Source: Betaproteobacteria bacterium
GTDB lineage: Bacteria > Pseudomonadota > Gammaproteobacteria > Burkholderiales > Rhodocyclaceae
Assembly: GCA_016709965.1 (NCBI GenBank)
Contig: JADJLT010000006.1
Location: 1,054,001-1,118,000 of the forward strand
DNA length: 64,000 nucleotides
Direction of reading: 5' to 3'
This document shows positions 55,494 through 64,000 of this stretch, one piece after another (positions within the stretch are counted from its first letter, which is position 1; each line of letters opens with the position of its first letter). A program made the translations under genes and the position numbers. The notes beneath the pieces are model-generated. The model ran no database searches. It was not told where the DNA came from and was given only the letters and a program-made list of their open reading frames with translations.

Positions 55494-56244
55494 CCGCCTG
55501 ACCCTCTTTATTCACCCGCAGCGCGTCGTGCTCGAACGGCAGCCGTGGCGCGGTGCGGCTTCACGGCACAGCGCCGAGGTGGTGTCACCGGCGGCGGGCG
55601 AAGCCGACTGGCAGCCGGCGCTGGTGGCTGCCGAGGCTTTGCTCAAGGCCGAGGGCAAGCCGGGGGCGGCGCTGCATGTCGTCGTCGCCGACCATTTCAC
55701 CAGCTACGCGCTGTTGCCGTGGAGCATAGACATCGTCGGCAAAAAGGCGCGGCTGATGATGGCCAGGGCGCTGCTCAAGCATGCGCTGGGCGAGCGGGCA
55801 GACCGGCTGGATATCGCCCTCGACCGCCCGGCCTTCGGCAAGAACGGCATCGCTGCGGGCATCGACAAAAACTTGCTGGCCGGCCTGCGCGCCATGGCCA
55901 AGGCCCGGCGCCTGCGCCTAAGCAGCCTGCAGCCGCGCCTTATCGCCGAGCTGGCAGCGCACCGGCAGCAGCTGGACGATGGCTGGTTTGCCTGTCTCGA
56001 CCAGGGCTGGCTGACGCTGGCCGGTTTACGTGACGGCGACGTCGCCAGCCTGCGAAATCACCGCGCCAGTACCGCCGACCCGGCGATTCTGGCCGGCGAA
56101 CTATCTGGCTTGCTGGCCGCCGAGACCGCTGCGGTCAACGGGAAAAAAGTGCTGATTTCGAAATATTCCGGTGCGGCGCCCACCCTCGCCGGTGGCTGGG
56201 AAACCACCGTGGTAGCGGCGATTGGCGGAGCCGGTCATGCGTGA
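55474..56244 (+). CDS. PilM/GspL cytoplasmic-domain-like protein
   Basis: This 256-residue protein lacks a membrane helix. Strand-helix segments such as ALHVVVADHFTSYALLPW and WFACLDQGWLTLAGL resemble the actin-like fold of GspL/PilM. The start GTG overlaps gspE. The position between gspE and PilN/O-like genes supports the assignment more than sequence does. Confidence 0.6.
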   Translation: MSLSWLDRLTLFIHPQRVVLERQPWRGAASRHSAEVVSPAAGEADWQPALVAAEALLKAEGKPGAALHVVVADHFTSYALLPWSIDIVGKKARLMMARALLKHALGERADRLDIALDRPAFGKNGIAAGIDKNLLAGLRAMAKARRLRLSSLQPRLIAELAAHRQQLDDGWFACLDQGWLTLAGLRDGDVASLRNHRASTADPAILAGELSGLLAAETAAVNGKKVLISKYSGAAPTLAGGWETTVVAAIGGAGHA

Positions 56245-56764
56245 TTTTTCGCTCGATTTTCAACCGCGCCGCCCCGGCCTGCTGACGGTCGTTCTGCTGC
56301 TCGCCGGCGTCCTGCTCTGCGCCGATGCCTGGCTGGATGCCGGCGCCTTGCGCAGCCAGCTCGACGATGTCGAGGCCCAGCTCGCCAAGGCCAAGCGGCG
56401 GGCTGACCGCATCGATCTCAATCGCCGCGATAGTCGCCCGGAAAACGTTTTTTCAGCCGACGAAAGCAAGGCCCTGCGTCAGGCCATCAGCGCCATCCGC
56501 GTCGACTGGGAGCAACTCTATCGCAGCATCGACGCGGCCACGACCGAAGACATCAGCCTGCTCGCCATTCGCCCCAACGCCCAGGGCAAATCGGTGCAGA
56601 TTTCCGGCGAGGCGCGCGACCTCAAGGCGGCGCTGGCCTTTGTTGAAGCCTTGCGCCGTGAGCCGTTGGCCAATGCCGCGCTGGTCTCGCACCAGATCAA
56701 ACAGAACGACCCGCAACGTCCCATCATTTTCGAGATTGCCGCGACATGGCTGACCGGTTCCTGA
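56237..56764 (+). CDS. PilN-like inner-membrane assembly protein
   Basis: This 175-residue bitopic protein has a short cytoplasmic end, one membrane helix (about 14-32), a coiled-coil stretch (about 35-65) and a ferredoxin-like fold (about 95-160). The layout is that of PilN. The ATG at 56237 overlaps the preceding stop by 8 bases. Confidence 0.65.
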   Translation: MRDFSLDFQPRRPGLLTVVLLLAGVLLCADAWLDAGALRSQLDDVEAQLAKAKRRADRIDLNRRDSRPENVFSADESKALRQAISAIRVDWEQLYRSIDAATTEDISLLAIRPNAQGKSVQISGEARDLKAALAFVEALRREPLANAALVSHQIKQNDPQRPIIFEIAATWLTGS

Positions 56765-57315
56765 GTTCCCTGCCGGCCCGCCTGCGCTTTGCCGCCGCTA
56801 ATCTGCCGGTGCTGCCGCTGGTCGCTCTGTTGTTGGTGCTGGCTGCGGCGGCGACGCAGCTGTTTTTGCTACCGGCGCGCGAAGCCGCCATTGAGGACGG
56901 CGAGCGCCGACTGGCCAGCCTGGAACGCAGTACCCGGCGCGCCGCCATCGAGCGGCAGAGCGTACAGACCACGCCCGAGGACACCCGCCAGCGCCTGCTC
57001 GACCGCTTCCCGATGCAGGAGCAACTCAACGCCGAACTGGGCGGGCTGATTGAGCTGGCGACCACAGAAGGCTTGCAAGTGCCGAGTGGCGACTATCGCC
57101 TGATGCCGGGCAAGGATGGCCTGTTTGACCGCTATGTGCTCAACCTGCCGGTCAAGGGCAGCTACCGCAGCATTCGCCGCTACGTTCAGGCGGTGCGCAA
57201 GGCGTATCCCGATCTGGCCGTCGACGACATCAGCTTGCGCCGCGAAAGCATCGGCAGCGCCGAAGTCGACGCGCAAATCCGCTTCATCCTTTTCGGCCGA
57301 AAGAGCGCTACATGA
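56746..57315 (+). CDS. PilO/GspM-like inner-membrane assembly protein
   Basis: This 189-residue protein has a membrane helix at about 20-42, a coiled coil (about 45-90) and a C-terminal ferredoxin-like domain (PVKGSYRSIRRYVQAVRKAYP). It overlaps both neighbours and pairs with the PilN-like gene. Confidence 0.65.
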   Translation: MADRFLSSLPARLRFAAANLPVLPLVALLLVLAAAATQLFLLPAREAAIEDGERRLASLERSTRRAAIERQSVQTTPEDTRQRLLDRFPMQEQLNAELGGLIELATTEGLQVPSGDYRLMPGKDGLFDRYVLNLPVKGSYRSIRRYVQAVRKAYPDLAVDDISLRRESIGSAEVDAQIRFILFGRKSAT

Positions 57316-57845
57316 AGCCGCAACAACGTTGGCTGATCCTCGGCAGCCTGCTGCTCGCCACCCTGTTTGCCGCGTACCTGGTCGACAACGAACCCGCGCC
57401 GGAAAAAAGCCGGCGCAAGGGCAGCGTTGCCACGAAGACAAACGCATCGGCATCGTCGGCCAGTCGCCACCGCGAGGCCAGGGATCAGGCCCCGGAAATC
57501 GCCGCCGCCCCGCTGAGCTTCCCGGAGCCGGCAGCGGCTGATGACGCCGAAGCCGGCCAGAAAATCATCGATCCCTTCCGCAACAAGAGCTGGTACGTCG
57601 CGCCGCCACCCCCTAAACCCGTTAAACCAACGGCGCCGCCCTTGCCCTTCCAGTATCTCGGCAAGCTCAAGGAAGATGGCGAAACGCGTGTTTTCCTCAA
57701 CTATCAGGGCCGGCACATCATCGCCAAAGCCGGCGACGTCATTGACGGCAATTATCGCGTCGAAGACATCGCGGGCGGCCAGATGACATTCTTCTACCAG
57801 CCCCTGAAGGAAAAACAGGTGCTGGCCATCGGCGCCGACAACTAA
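57312..57845 (+). CDS. GspC/PilP-like periplasmic linker protein
   Basis: This 177-residue protein has an N-terminal membrane helix (about 6-22), a Pro/Ala-rich linker and a C-terminal HR/PilP-like beta domain (PPLPFQYLGKLKEDGETRVFL, then GRHIIAKAGDVIDGNYRVEDI, in two stretches). It probably links the platform to the secretin. It ends the operon; a hairpin lies 60 bases downstream. Confidence 0.65.
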   Translation: MKPQQRWLILGSLLLATLFAAYLVDNEPAPEKSRRKGSVATKTNASASSASRHREARDQAPEIAAAPLSFPEPAAADDAEAGQKIIDPFRNKSWYVAPPPPKPVKPTAPPLPFQYLGKLKEDGETRVFLNYQGRHIIAKAGDVIDGNYRVEDIAGGQMTFFYQPLKEKQVLAIGADN

Positions 57846-57903
57846 GGCGCTGAACACGATCTTGGCGGGTTCAGGCGATCCCCTTCCCGCAATCCGGTGT
57901 CCT

Positions 57904-57923
57904 CCTCCCCTGACAAGGGGAGG
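57904..57923. repeat. CCTCCCC inverted repeat, likely dispersed intergenic element
   Basis: CCTCCCCTGACAAGGGGAGG is a near-perfect hairpin followed by GCCGGGAGGGG. Such GGGGAGG elements occur between genes in many proteobacterial genomes. It may assist termination of the secretion operon. The rest of the 299-base gap 57846-58144 holds no gene. Confidence 0.5.
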
Positions 57924-58144
57924 CCGGGAGGGGTTACAGACTGCTCGATAAAAATAGCAACCCGATGTCATGAATATCCGACCATCGTCAACAACCGCCA
58001 AGGCCGTACGCACTAGTCCGAAATTTCGCGGACCACCAACTTTTGAATGATTCCGGACACCGGCCGCGCGTAAATTTGATGTGCATTAGGGCGAAGCAGG
58101 GCGCCCTTTCTGTAGTCTCGGTCAACACCGCATCCATCCCGCCG

Positions 58145-58909
58145 ATGCGGCCTGATGACCGGACGCCCATGACCCTTACGCCCCTTTCAATATCCAGCCT
58201 GCAACGCGCCCTGGCCGAGGGCTGGCGCATGTCCGGCGCCACCCGCGGCGTCAGCACCGCCTACGCCCTGATTTTCACGTTGGGCGGCCTGGCCATCATG
58301 GGCGGCTTGCTGTCCCAGGGCTGGTCGCCATTTGTCCTCGCTGCGGCGGGCGCCTTCATGCTCATCGGCCCGGCCATCCTCGCCGGATTTTTCGGGATCG
58401 CTCGCGCCAGCGAGGCTGGCGAGCGGGTGAGCCTGGGCTGCGTCGTCACCGGCTACACCCAGGCATCCCGCGCACTATGGGCGCTGGCCCTGATCTGCGC
58501 CTTGCTCTTCATGATCTTCGTCACCGATGCGGCCATCCTCTACGCCTACATGCTAGGCGCGACGCCGGTGTGGCTGGACAGCCTGTTGCCGGCCAACGCC
58601 AATGTGATGTCCTTCGTGCGCTGGACCGGTGTTTCCGGCCTAGTTGTCGCCTTCCTGCTCTACTGCGTGGCAGCCTTCTCCGTGCCGCTGCTCTGTGAGC
58701 GCCGGGCCGGGCTGGTCGAGGCCGTGGTGCTCAGTGTTCGCGTCGTCTTCGCCAGCTTCATACCTTCCATTTTTTGGGCTTTTTTCCTGTCGACCGTAAC
58801 AATCGGCAGCATCCTGTTCTTGCCGTTGCTGCCGCTGACCCTGCCGTGGATGGCGTATGCCAGCCGTGCGCTGTATCGGGAAGCGCTGCCTTCAGCGGCG
58901 AAGGTGTAA
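58145..58909 (+). CDS. DUF2189 membrane protein
   Basis: This protein of about 254 residues has six predicted membrane helices (from about residue 38) and the DUF2189 pattern (RALAEGWRMSGATRGVSTAY, LFMIFVTDAAILYAYM). Function is unknown; family members often sit near respiratory genes. The ATG at 58169 is an alternative start, and the frame is open upstream to 58043. Confidence 0.8.
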   Translation: MRPDDRTPMTLTPLSISSLQRALAEGWRMSGATRGVSTAYALIFTLGGLAIMGGLLSQGWSPFVLAAAGAFMLIGPAILAGFFGIARASEAGERVSLGCVVTGYTQASRALWALALICALLFMIFVTDAAILYAYMLGATPVWLDSLLPANANVMSFVRWTGVSGLVVAFLLYCVAAFSVPLLCERRAGLVEAVVLSVRVVFASFIPSIFWAFFLSTVTIGSILFLPLLPLTLPWMAYASRALYREALPSAAKV

Positions 58910-59028
58910 TTGCGGCCTTTCATTGTCGATGGTCAGATTCGAAATGATTTCGGGTTGCAATTTGGTGAAGCAGCCCCCTTTGGTTGCAGGATATTATCTC
59001 GCCTTCTTCAACGATTGCCATTTGTCCT

Positions 59029-59595
59029 ATGACCTGTCCGACCTGTAACGCTGACGACTGGAAGCTTGCCAGTGTTGTATACCAAGAAGGTCTTTCTCAT
59101 GTAGCCACATCCTCAAATGGCAGCACTGTCGGGGTTGGCGTTGGGTCGGGTGGTGTTGGCGTTGGGTATGCTCGAACTAGTAGCGACACACAAGGCGCTC
59201 ATCAAACAGAATTTTCAAAACGAGCAGCACGACCACCGTATCCGCAGCCTCCAAAACCGATAGCTGGAGAAAAGTTATCCGAAGAGCAATTCGAGAAAGG
59301 GTCGGTATGGGGAAAGCGTTTGGTAGTTATTTTGCTTATCCCTCTAATTTTTAAGATGTTCGGCGCTTGGTTCGGATTTGGTGCGCTCTTGTTGATGGCT
59401 ATATTCAATAAGCCAATCAAAGAATTTCTGACCAAACCAGAGAACTACGCCGACTACGAAAAAAAATGGGCGGCAGACCTTGAAAGCTATGAGCAGTCGG
59501 TCAAGCGTTTTGACAAGGAAATGGCAGACTATTTGGCTTGGGACAACAAACGAATTTGTCAGCGATGTGGCACCGGCTATTTCGCAACGAAGTAG
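59029..59595 (+). CDS. Small zinc-ribbon membrane protein
   Basis: This 188-residue protein has an N-terminal MTCPTCN, a Gly/Ser/Val-rich stretch (about 30-50), a membrane helix (about 98-122), a charged helix and a C-terminal CQRCGTGYF, so the two CxxC knuckles probably build one zinc site. The ATG at 59029 is used because CPTC is then at the N-terminus. AT-richer than its neighbours. No function is assigned. Confidence 0.7.
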   Translation: MTCPTCNADDWKLASVVYQEGLSHVATSSNGSTVGVGVGSGGVGVGYARTSSDTQGAHQTEFSKRAARPPYPQPPKPIAGEKLSEEQFEKGSVWGKRLVVILLIPLIFKMFGAWFGFGALLLMAIFNKPIKEFLTKPENYADYEKKWAADLESYEQSVKRFDKEMADYLAWDNKRICQRCGTGYFATK

Positions 59596-59816
59596 TGAAC
59601 ACCCATTCGCCAGTCCACGTTAAGCGAGCGCACAAGTCCATGTCGGCGCTAGCCGCCGGTGGTTCTGAACAAAAGGGGGCGGAAATATTTCAATTTTTCC
59701 ACTTTTTTCCGGTTGACCGTAGCAACTGTCTGCGTCGGGCTCTTGCCACCTAAGCGCCGGCAGTTGCCTGTCGGCAAAGGTATAATTGCCGCCTTTCCGC
59801 ATTTGCTAACCCTGCC

Positions 59817-61391
<1,575 letters not shown>

Positions 61392-61393
61392 GC

Positions 61394-61846
61394 ATGACCG
61401 TCCGGGTGCAGGAAGCCGATTTTGACCTTGGCGCCGAGTTGCTGGCGCTAACGGCGGCGGACGCCCGGGTCGGCGCGCTGGCCAGCTTTTTGGGGCTGGT
61501 GCGTGACATGAACGACGGGGCCAGTGTGTCGGAAATGACGCTGGAACACTACCCGGGCATGACCGAAAAGGCGCTGGAAGAAATTGTCGCCGAGGCCAGG
61601 GGCCGCTGGGATATTTACGATGCGCTGGTGATCCACCGCGTCGGCCCGCTCAAGCCTTGCGACCAGATCGTGCTGGTCGCCGTGACCAGCGCGCATCGTG
61701 GCGAAGCCTTCGCTGCGTGCGAATTCATCATGGATTACTTGAAGAACCGCGCCCCGTTCTGGAAGCGTGAAGCGACACCAGAAGGCGGCCGCTGGGTTGA
61801 TGCTCGCGACGCCGACGACAGCGCCGCAGCGCGCTGGCAAAAATAG
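61394..61846 (+). CDS. moaE: Molybdopterin synthase catalytic subunit
   Basis: This 150-residue MoaE transfers sulfur into precursor Z. It shows GALASFLGLVRDMNDG (about 28), MTLEHYPGMTEKAL (about 50), IHRVGPLKPCDQIVLVAV and the active-site region YLKNRAPFWKRE (about 115), with the catalytic lysines. ATG at 61394, 2 bases after prfC. Confidence 0.94.
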   Translation: MTVRVQEADFDLGAELLALTAADARVGALASFLGLVRDMNDGASVSEMTLEHYPGMTEKALEEIVAEARGRWDIYDALVIHRVGPLKPCDQIVLVAVTSAHRGEAFAACEFIMDYLKNRAPFWKREATPEGGRWVDARDADDSAAARWQK

Positions 61847-61904
61847 CGCCGGCGCCGCAGCGACGCTGGTTCGCTACGGCCGGGGCCAATCATTTCGAGT
61901 GATC

Positions 61905-62498
61905 CTAAATGCCCGACATCGGGATAAAGCCGGGCAGCGCCTTGATACGCGTTATCCACGCAACGATGTTCGGGTAGGGCTGGAGCGAGATGCCGCCTTC
62001 GGGCGCCAGCGCAACGTAAGGCATGACCGCGCAGTCGGCAATGGTGGGCCGGTCCAGCGCCAGCCATTCGTGTTTGGCCAGATGTGCTTCGATGACCGGC
62101 AGGATTTTTCCGGCGCGCATCAGGGTGTCGGCCTTGTCGATGGCGAAGCCGAATTTGTCGACGAGTCGGGCCGCGCCCGGGCCATTCTGGATTTCATTGG
62201 CGGCGTTCGACAGCCATTGCATGACTTCGGCCATGCCGGCAGGGTCGCGCGGTAGCCAGCTCTCGTCGGCGTATTTGGTGGCGAGATAGACGAGGATGGC
62301 CTGCGAGTCGCGGACGACTACCGGGGCGTCATCGAGGATGGGCAGCTGGCCCAGCGGGTTGAGGTCGATGAGTGGCGCGCGCTTGTGCTCGCCGCCCATG
62401 AAATCGACCGGAATGATCTCCAGCGGGATATGGGTTAACGCGGCAAACAGGCGAACCTTGTAGCAGTTTCCCGAGGGTTCAAGATCGTACAGTTTCAT
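61905..62498 (-). CDS. Glutathione S-transferase
   Basis: This 197-residue protein has the thioredoxin-like N-domain (KLYDLEPSGNCYKVRLFA, NPLGQLPILDD, with DSQAILVYLA binding glutathione) and a helical C-domain (DRPTIADCAVMPYV). It is an ordinary cytosolic detoxification type; substrate unknown. Ends convergent with moaE. Confidence 0.9.
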   Translation of the reverse strand: MKLYDLEPSGNCYKVRLFAALTHIPLEIIPVDFMGGEHKRAPLIDLNPLGQLPILDDAPVVVRDSQAILVYLATKYADESWLPRDPAGMAEVMQWLSNAANEIQNGPGAARLVDKFGFAIDKADTLMRAGKILPVIEAHLAKHEWLALDRPTIADCAVMPYVALAPEGGISLQPYPNIVAWITRIKALPGFIPMSGI

Positions 62499-62537
62499 GA
62501 TTTACTCCTTGGTGATGGACGGTGCGGTGAGCGGCGA

Positions 62538-63086
62538 TCAGCGACTTTGCCACTCGCTTTCGGTAAAGCGCGGGGTGATGTGGCGGGAGCAATTCCAGTC
62601 AAATGCGGCGACCTGGATGAGCATGATGCGCTCGATGTTGCGCTCGGAAAATTTCATTTTTTCCAATAATTTCGGGTTGACCGCAGCAAGGTCGAGCATT
62701 TCCACGCGCCCCAGGATTTTCAGCCGGCGGCGGTTCGGGTAATCCATCAGGATCAGCGCCGAACGGTCATTCCCGCTCAAGTTGCCGACGCTGACGTACT
62801 GGCGATTGCCGGATACATCGGCAAAGGCCAGCGTGCTTGGGCCCAGAACCTGGAGAAATCCGCTTGGCCCACCGCGGTGCTGAACATGCGGCCAGCCGTT
62901 TTCGTTCACGGTGGACAGATAAAAGCTGTCGCGGGCGGCGATGAATTCGCGCTCACGGGGGCCGAGTTCTGCGGTTGGCGTTTCGGCGACTTCGTCCAGT
63001 CCTTCGCCCAGGTCGCGGCCGCCATATTGGCGCTGGCTGGCCCGGACGCCCGGGGTATAGGCAATGGCGGCAAAGTGGCGGGACAT
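62538..63086 (-). CDS. Pyridoxamine 5'-phosphate oxidase-like flavoprotein
   Basis: This 182-residue split-barrel protein (FYLSTVNENGWPHVQHRGGP, NLSGNDRSALILMDYPNRRR, LKILGRVEM) should bind FMN. It belongs to the general PNPOx-like group rather than PdxH. It is divergent from the LysR gene, 110 bases apart, which may control it. Confidence 0.85.
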   Translation of the reverse strand: MSRHFAAIAYTPGVRASQRQYGGRDLGEGLDEVAETPTAELGPREREFIAARDSFYLSTVNENGWPHVQHRGGPSGFLQVLGPSTLAFADVSGNRQYVSVGNLSGNDRSALILMDYPNRRRLKILGRVEMLDLAAVNPKLLEKMKFSERNIERIMLIQVAAFDWNCSRHITPRFTESEWQSR

Positions 63087-63196
63087 GGCGTATTTCCTGT
63101 GTGGGCTGGAATGAAGTCATCATCACCGATGCGTTAATCGCAATAAATAGACTGATGGTTAGAATACTTATGCAAAAAACGGTTTAATCTGGCGCC

Positions 63197-64000
63197 ATGG
63201 ATAAACTGCGCGCCATGACCACCTTCGTACGTATCGTCGAGACCGGTAGCCTGACCGCTGCCGCCGATCGTCTCGGCACCTCGCCGACCTCAGTCGTGCG
63301 CAGCCTGTCGGCGCTGGAGCGGGCGCTGGGCGTTCGATTGTTGAACCGGACGACGCGGCGCATGGCGCTGACCGACGAGGGGCGGGATTATTTCGAGCGT
63401 TGCCGGCATCTGCTGATCGATGTCGAAGAGGCCGAAGCGGCCCTGCTGGCGAGGCAGGTCAAACCGGCCGGGCGCCTGGTCATTACTGCGCCGGTGATGT
63501 TCGGGCGCCTGCATGTCGGGCCGGCGGTGACTGATTTTCTGGCCGCGTATCCCGAGGTGCGCATTGAGCTATTGCTGCTCGATCGTGTCGTTGATCTGAT
63601 CGATGAAGGCATCGATCTGGCCGTTCGCATCGGCACGCTGCCAGAGTCGTCGCTGGTCGCCATCCCGCTCGGCACAACCCGCCGAATCATCTGCGCCAGT
63701 CCCGACTATCTCGCTCGCTACGGTCAACCGGAAAATCCGGCCGAATTGCAAAAACACCGGGCGATTCGCATGACCGGCTTCAGCCTTGAACCCGACTGGG
63801 TGTTTCACGAAGCGGGGCAGACACAACGGGTGGCGGTGCCGACCATTCTGACCACCAACCACATCGACTTCGCCATCGACGCCTGTGTGAGAGGTGTTGG
63901 CTGTGGGCGCTTTCTCGCCTATCAGGTGCATGAACAACTGGCGGCCGGCAAGCTGGTTCGCCTGCTGCCGGATTACGAGCCACCGCCCCTGCCGGTCAAC
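63197..64000 (+). CDS. LysR-family transcriptional regulator, cut by window end
   Basis: The 268 visible residues show the winged HTH (MTTFVRIVETGSLTAAADRL, SALERALGVRLLNRTTRRM) and most of the effector domain (LVITAPVMFGRLHVGPAV, LAVRIGTLPESSLVAIPLG). The reading frame is open to the last base, so the C-terminus lies outside. It is divergent from the flavoprotein gene, the classical LysR target arrangement. Confidence 0.9.
   Translation, partial: MDKLRAMTTFVRIVETGSLTAAADRLGTSPTSVVRSLSALERALGVRLLNRTTRRMALTDEGRDYFERCRHLLIDVEEAEAALLARQVKPAGRLVITAPVMFGRLHVGPAVTDFLAAYPEVRIELLLLDRVVDLIDEGIDLAVRIGTLPESSLVAIPLGTTRRIICASPDYLARYGQPENPAELQKHRAIRMTGFSLEPDWVFHEAGQTQRVAVPTILTTNHIDFAIDACVRGVGCGRFLAYQVHEQLAAGKLVRLLPDYEPPPLPVN

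Overview
The window looks like a betaproteobacterial chromosome, most likely from the Rhodocyclales (Dechloromonas/Azonexus-like). The evidence is the exosortase-B/PEP-CTERM exopolysaccharide locus with epsDEFG-xrtB-epsI order, the multiheme cytochrome genes, and the prfC-moaE housekeeping pair in GC-rich sequence. The assignment is inferred from gene content and order; no database was searched.

Region 1 (1-15804) is an accessory segment. Two inverted IS21-family copies (1-2407, minus, cut by the window edge; 13221-15804, plus) bracket about 10.8 kb of lower-GC DNA. Inside are the 3' half of a tRNA gene with its terminator, a TlpA-like thioredoxin, a minus-strand trio (DUF6502 protein, DUF5666 protein with a 9-bp minisatellite, outer-membrane barrel), an FAD/iron-sulfur oxidoreductase coupled to a degenerate GGDEF membrane protein, and a plus-strand run of a histidine-rich membrane protein, a 24-heme c-type cytochrome and a second multiheme cytochrome cut off by the IS. 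The simplest reading is an electron route from NAD(P)H or the quinone pool to periplasmic or surface multiheme cytochromes.

Region 2 (15788-44921, minus strand) is one long exopolysaccharide operon read right to left: epsD, epsE, epsF, epsG, xrtB, epsI, a glycoside hydrolase, a Wzy-like polymerase, two glycosyltransferases, a MurJ-like flippase, an acyltransferase, two more glycosyltransferases, ugd, an NDP-sugar nucleotidyltransferase, rfbB, a Fic protein, rfbD, rfbA, rfbC, wecB, manC, tviB, and the priming sugar-phosphate transferase, whose last residues are replaced by IS21 sequence. The sugars implied are rhamnose, UDP-GlcNAc/ManNAc-derived uronic acids, GDP-mannose and glucuronic acid.

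Region 3 (45255-57845, plus strand) starts with a PEP-CTERM protein, the likely exosortase substrate, and continues with a type II secretion/type IV pilus-like assembly: lipoprotein secretin, three pseudopilins, the EpsL-type barrel, then gspG, gspF, gspE and four small inner-membrane genes resembling PilM/N/O/P or GspL/M/C. A lytic transglycosylase lies on the opposite strand between the two halves.

Region 4 (58145-64000) is ordinary chromosome: a DUF2189 membrane protein, a zinc-ribbon protein, prfC, moaE, a glutathione S-transferase, a PNPOx-like flavoprotein and a LysR regulator that runs off the end.
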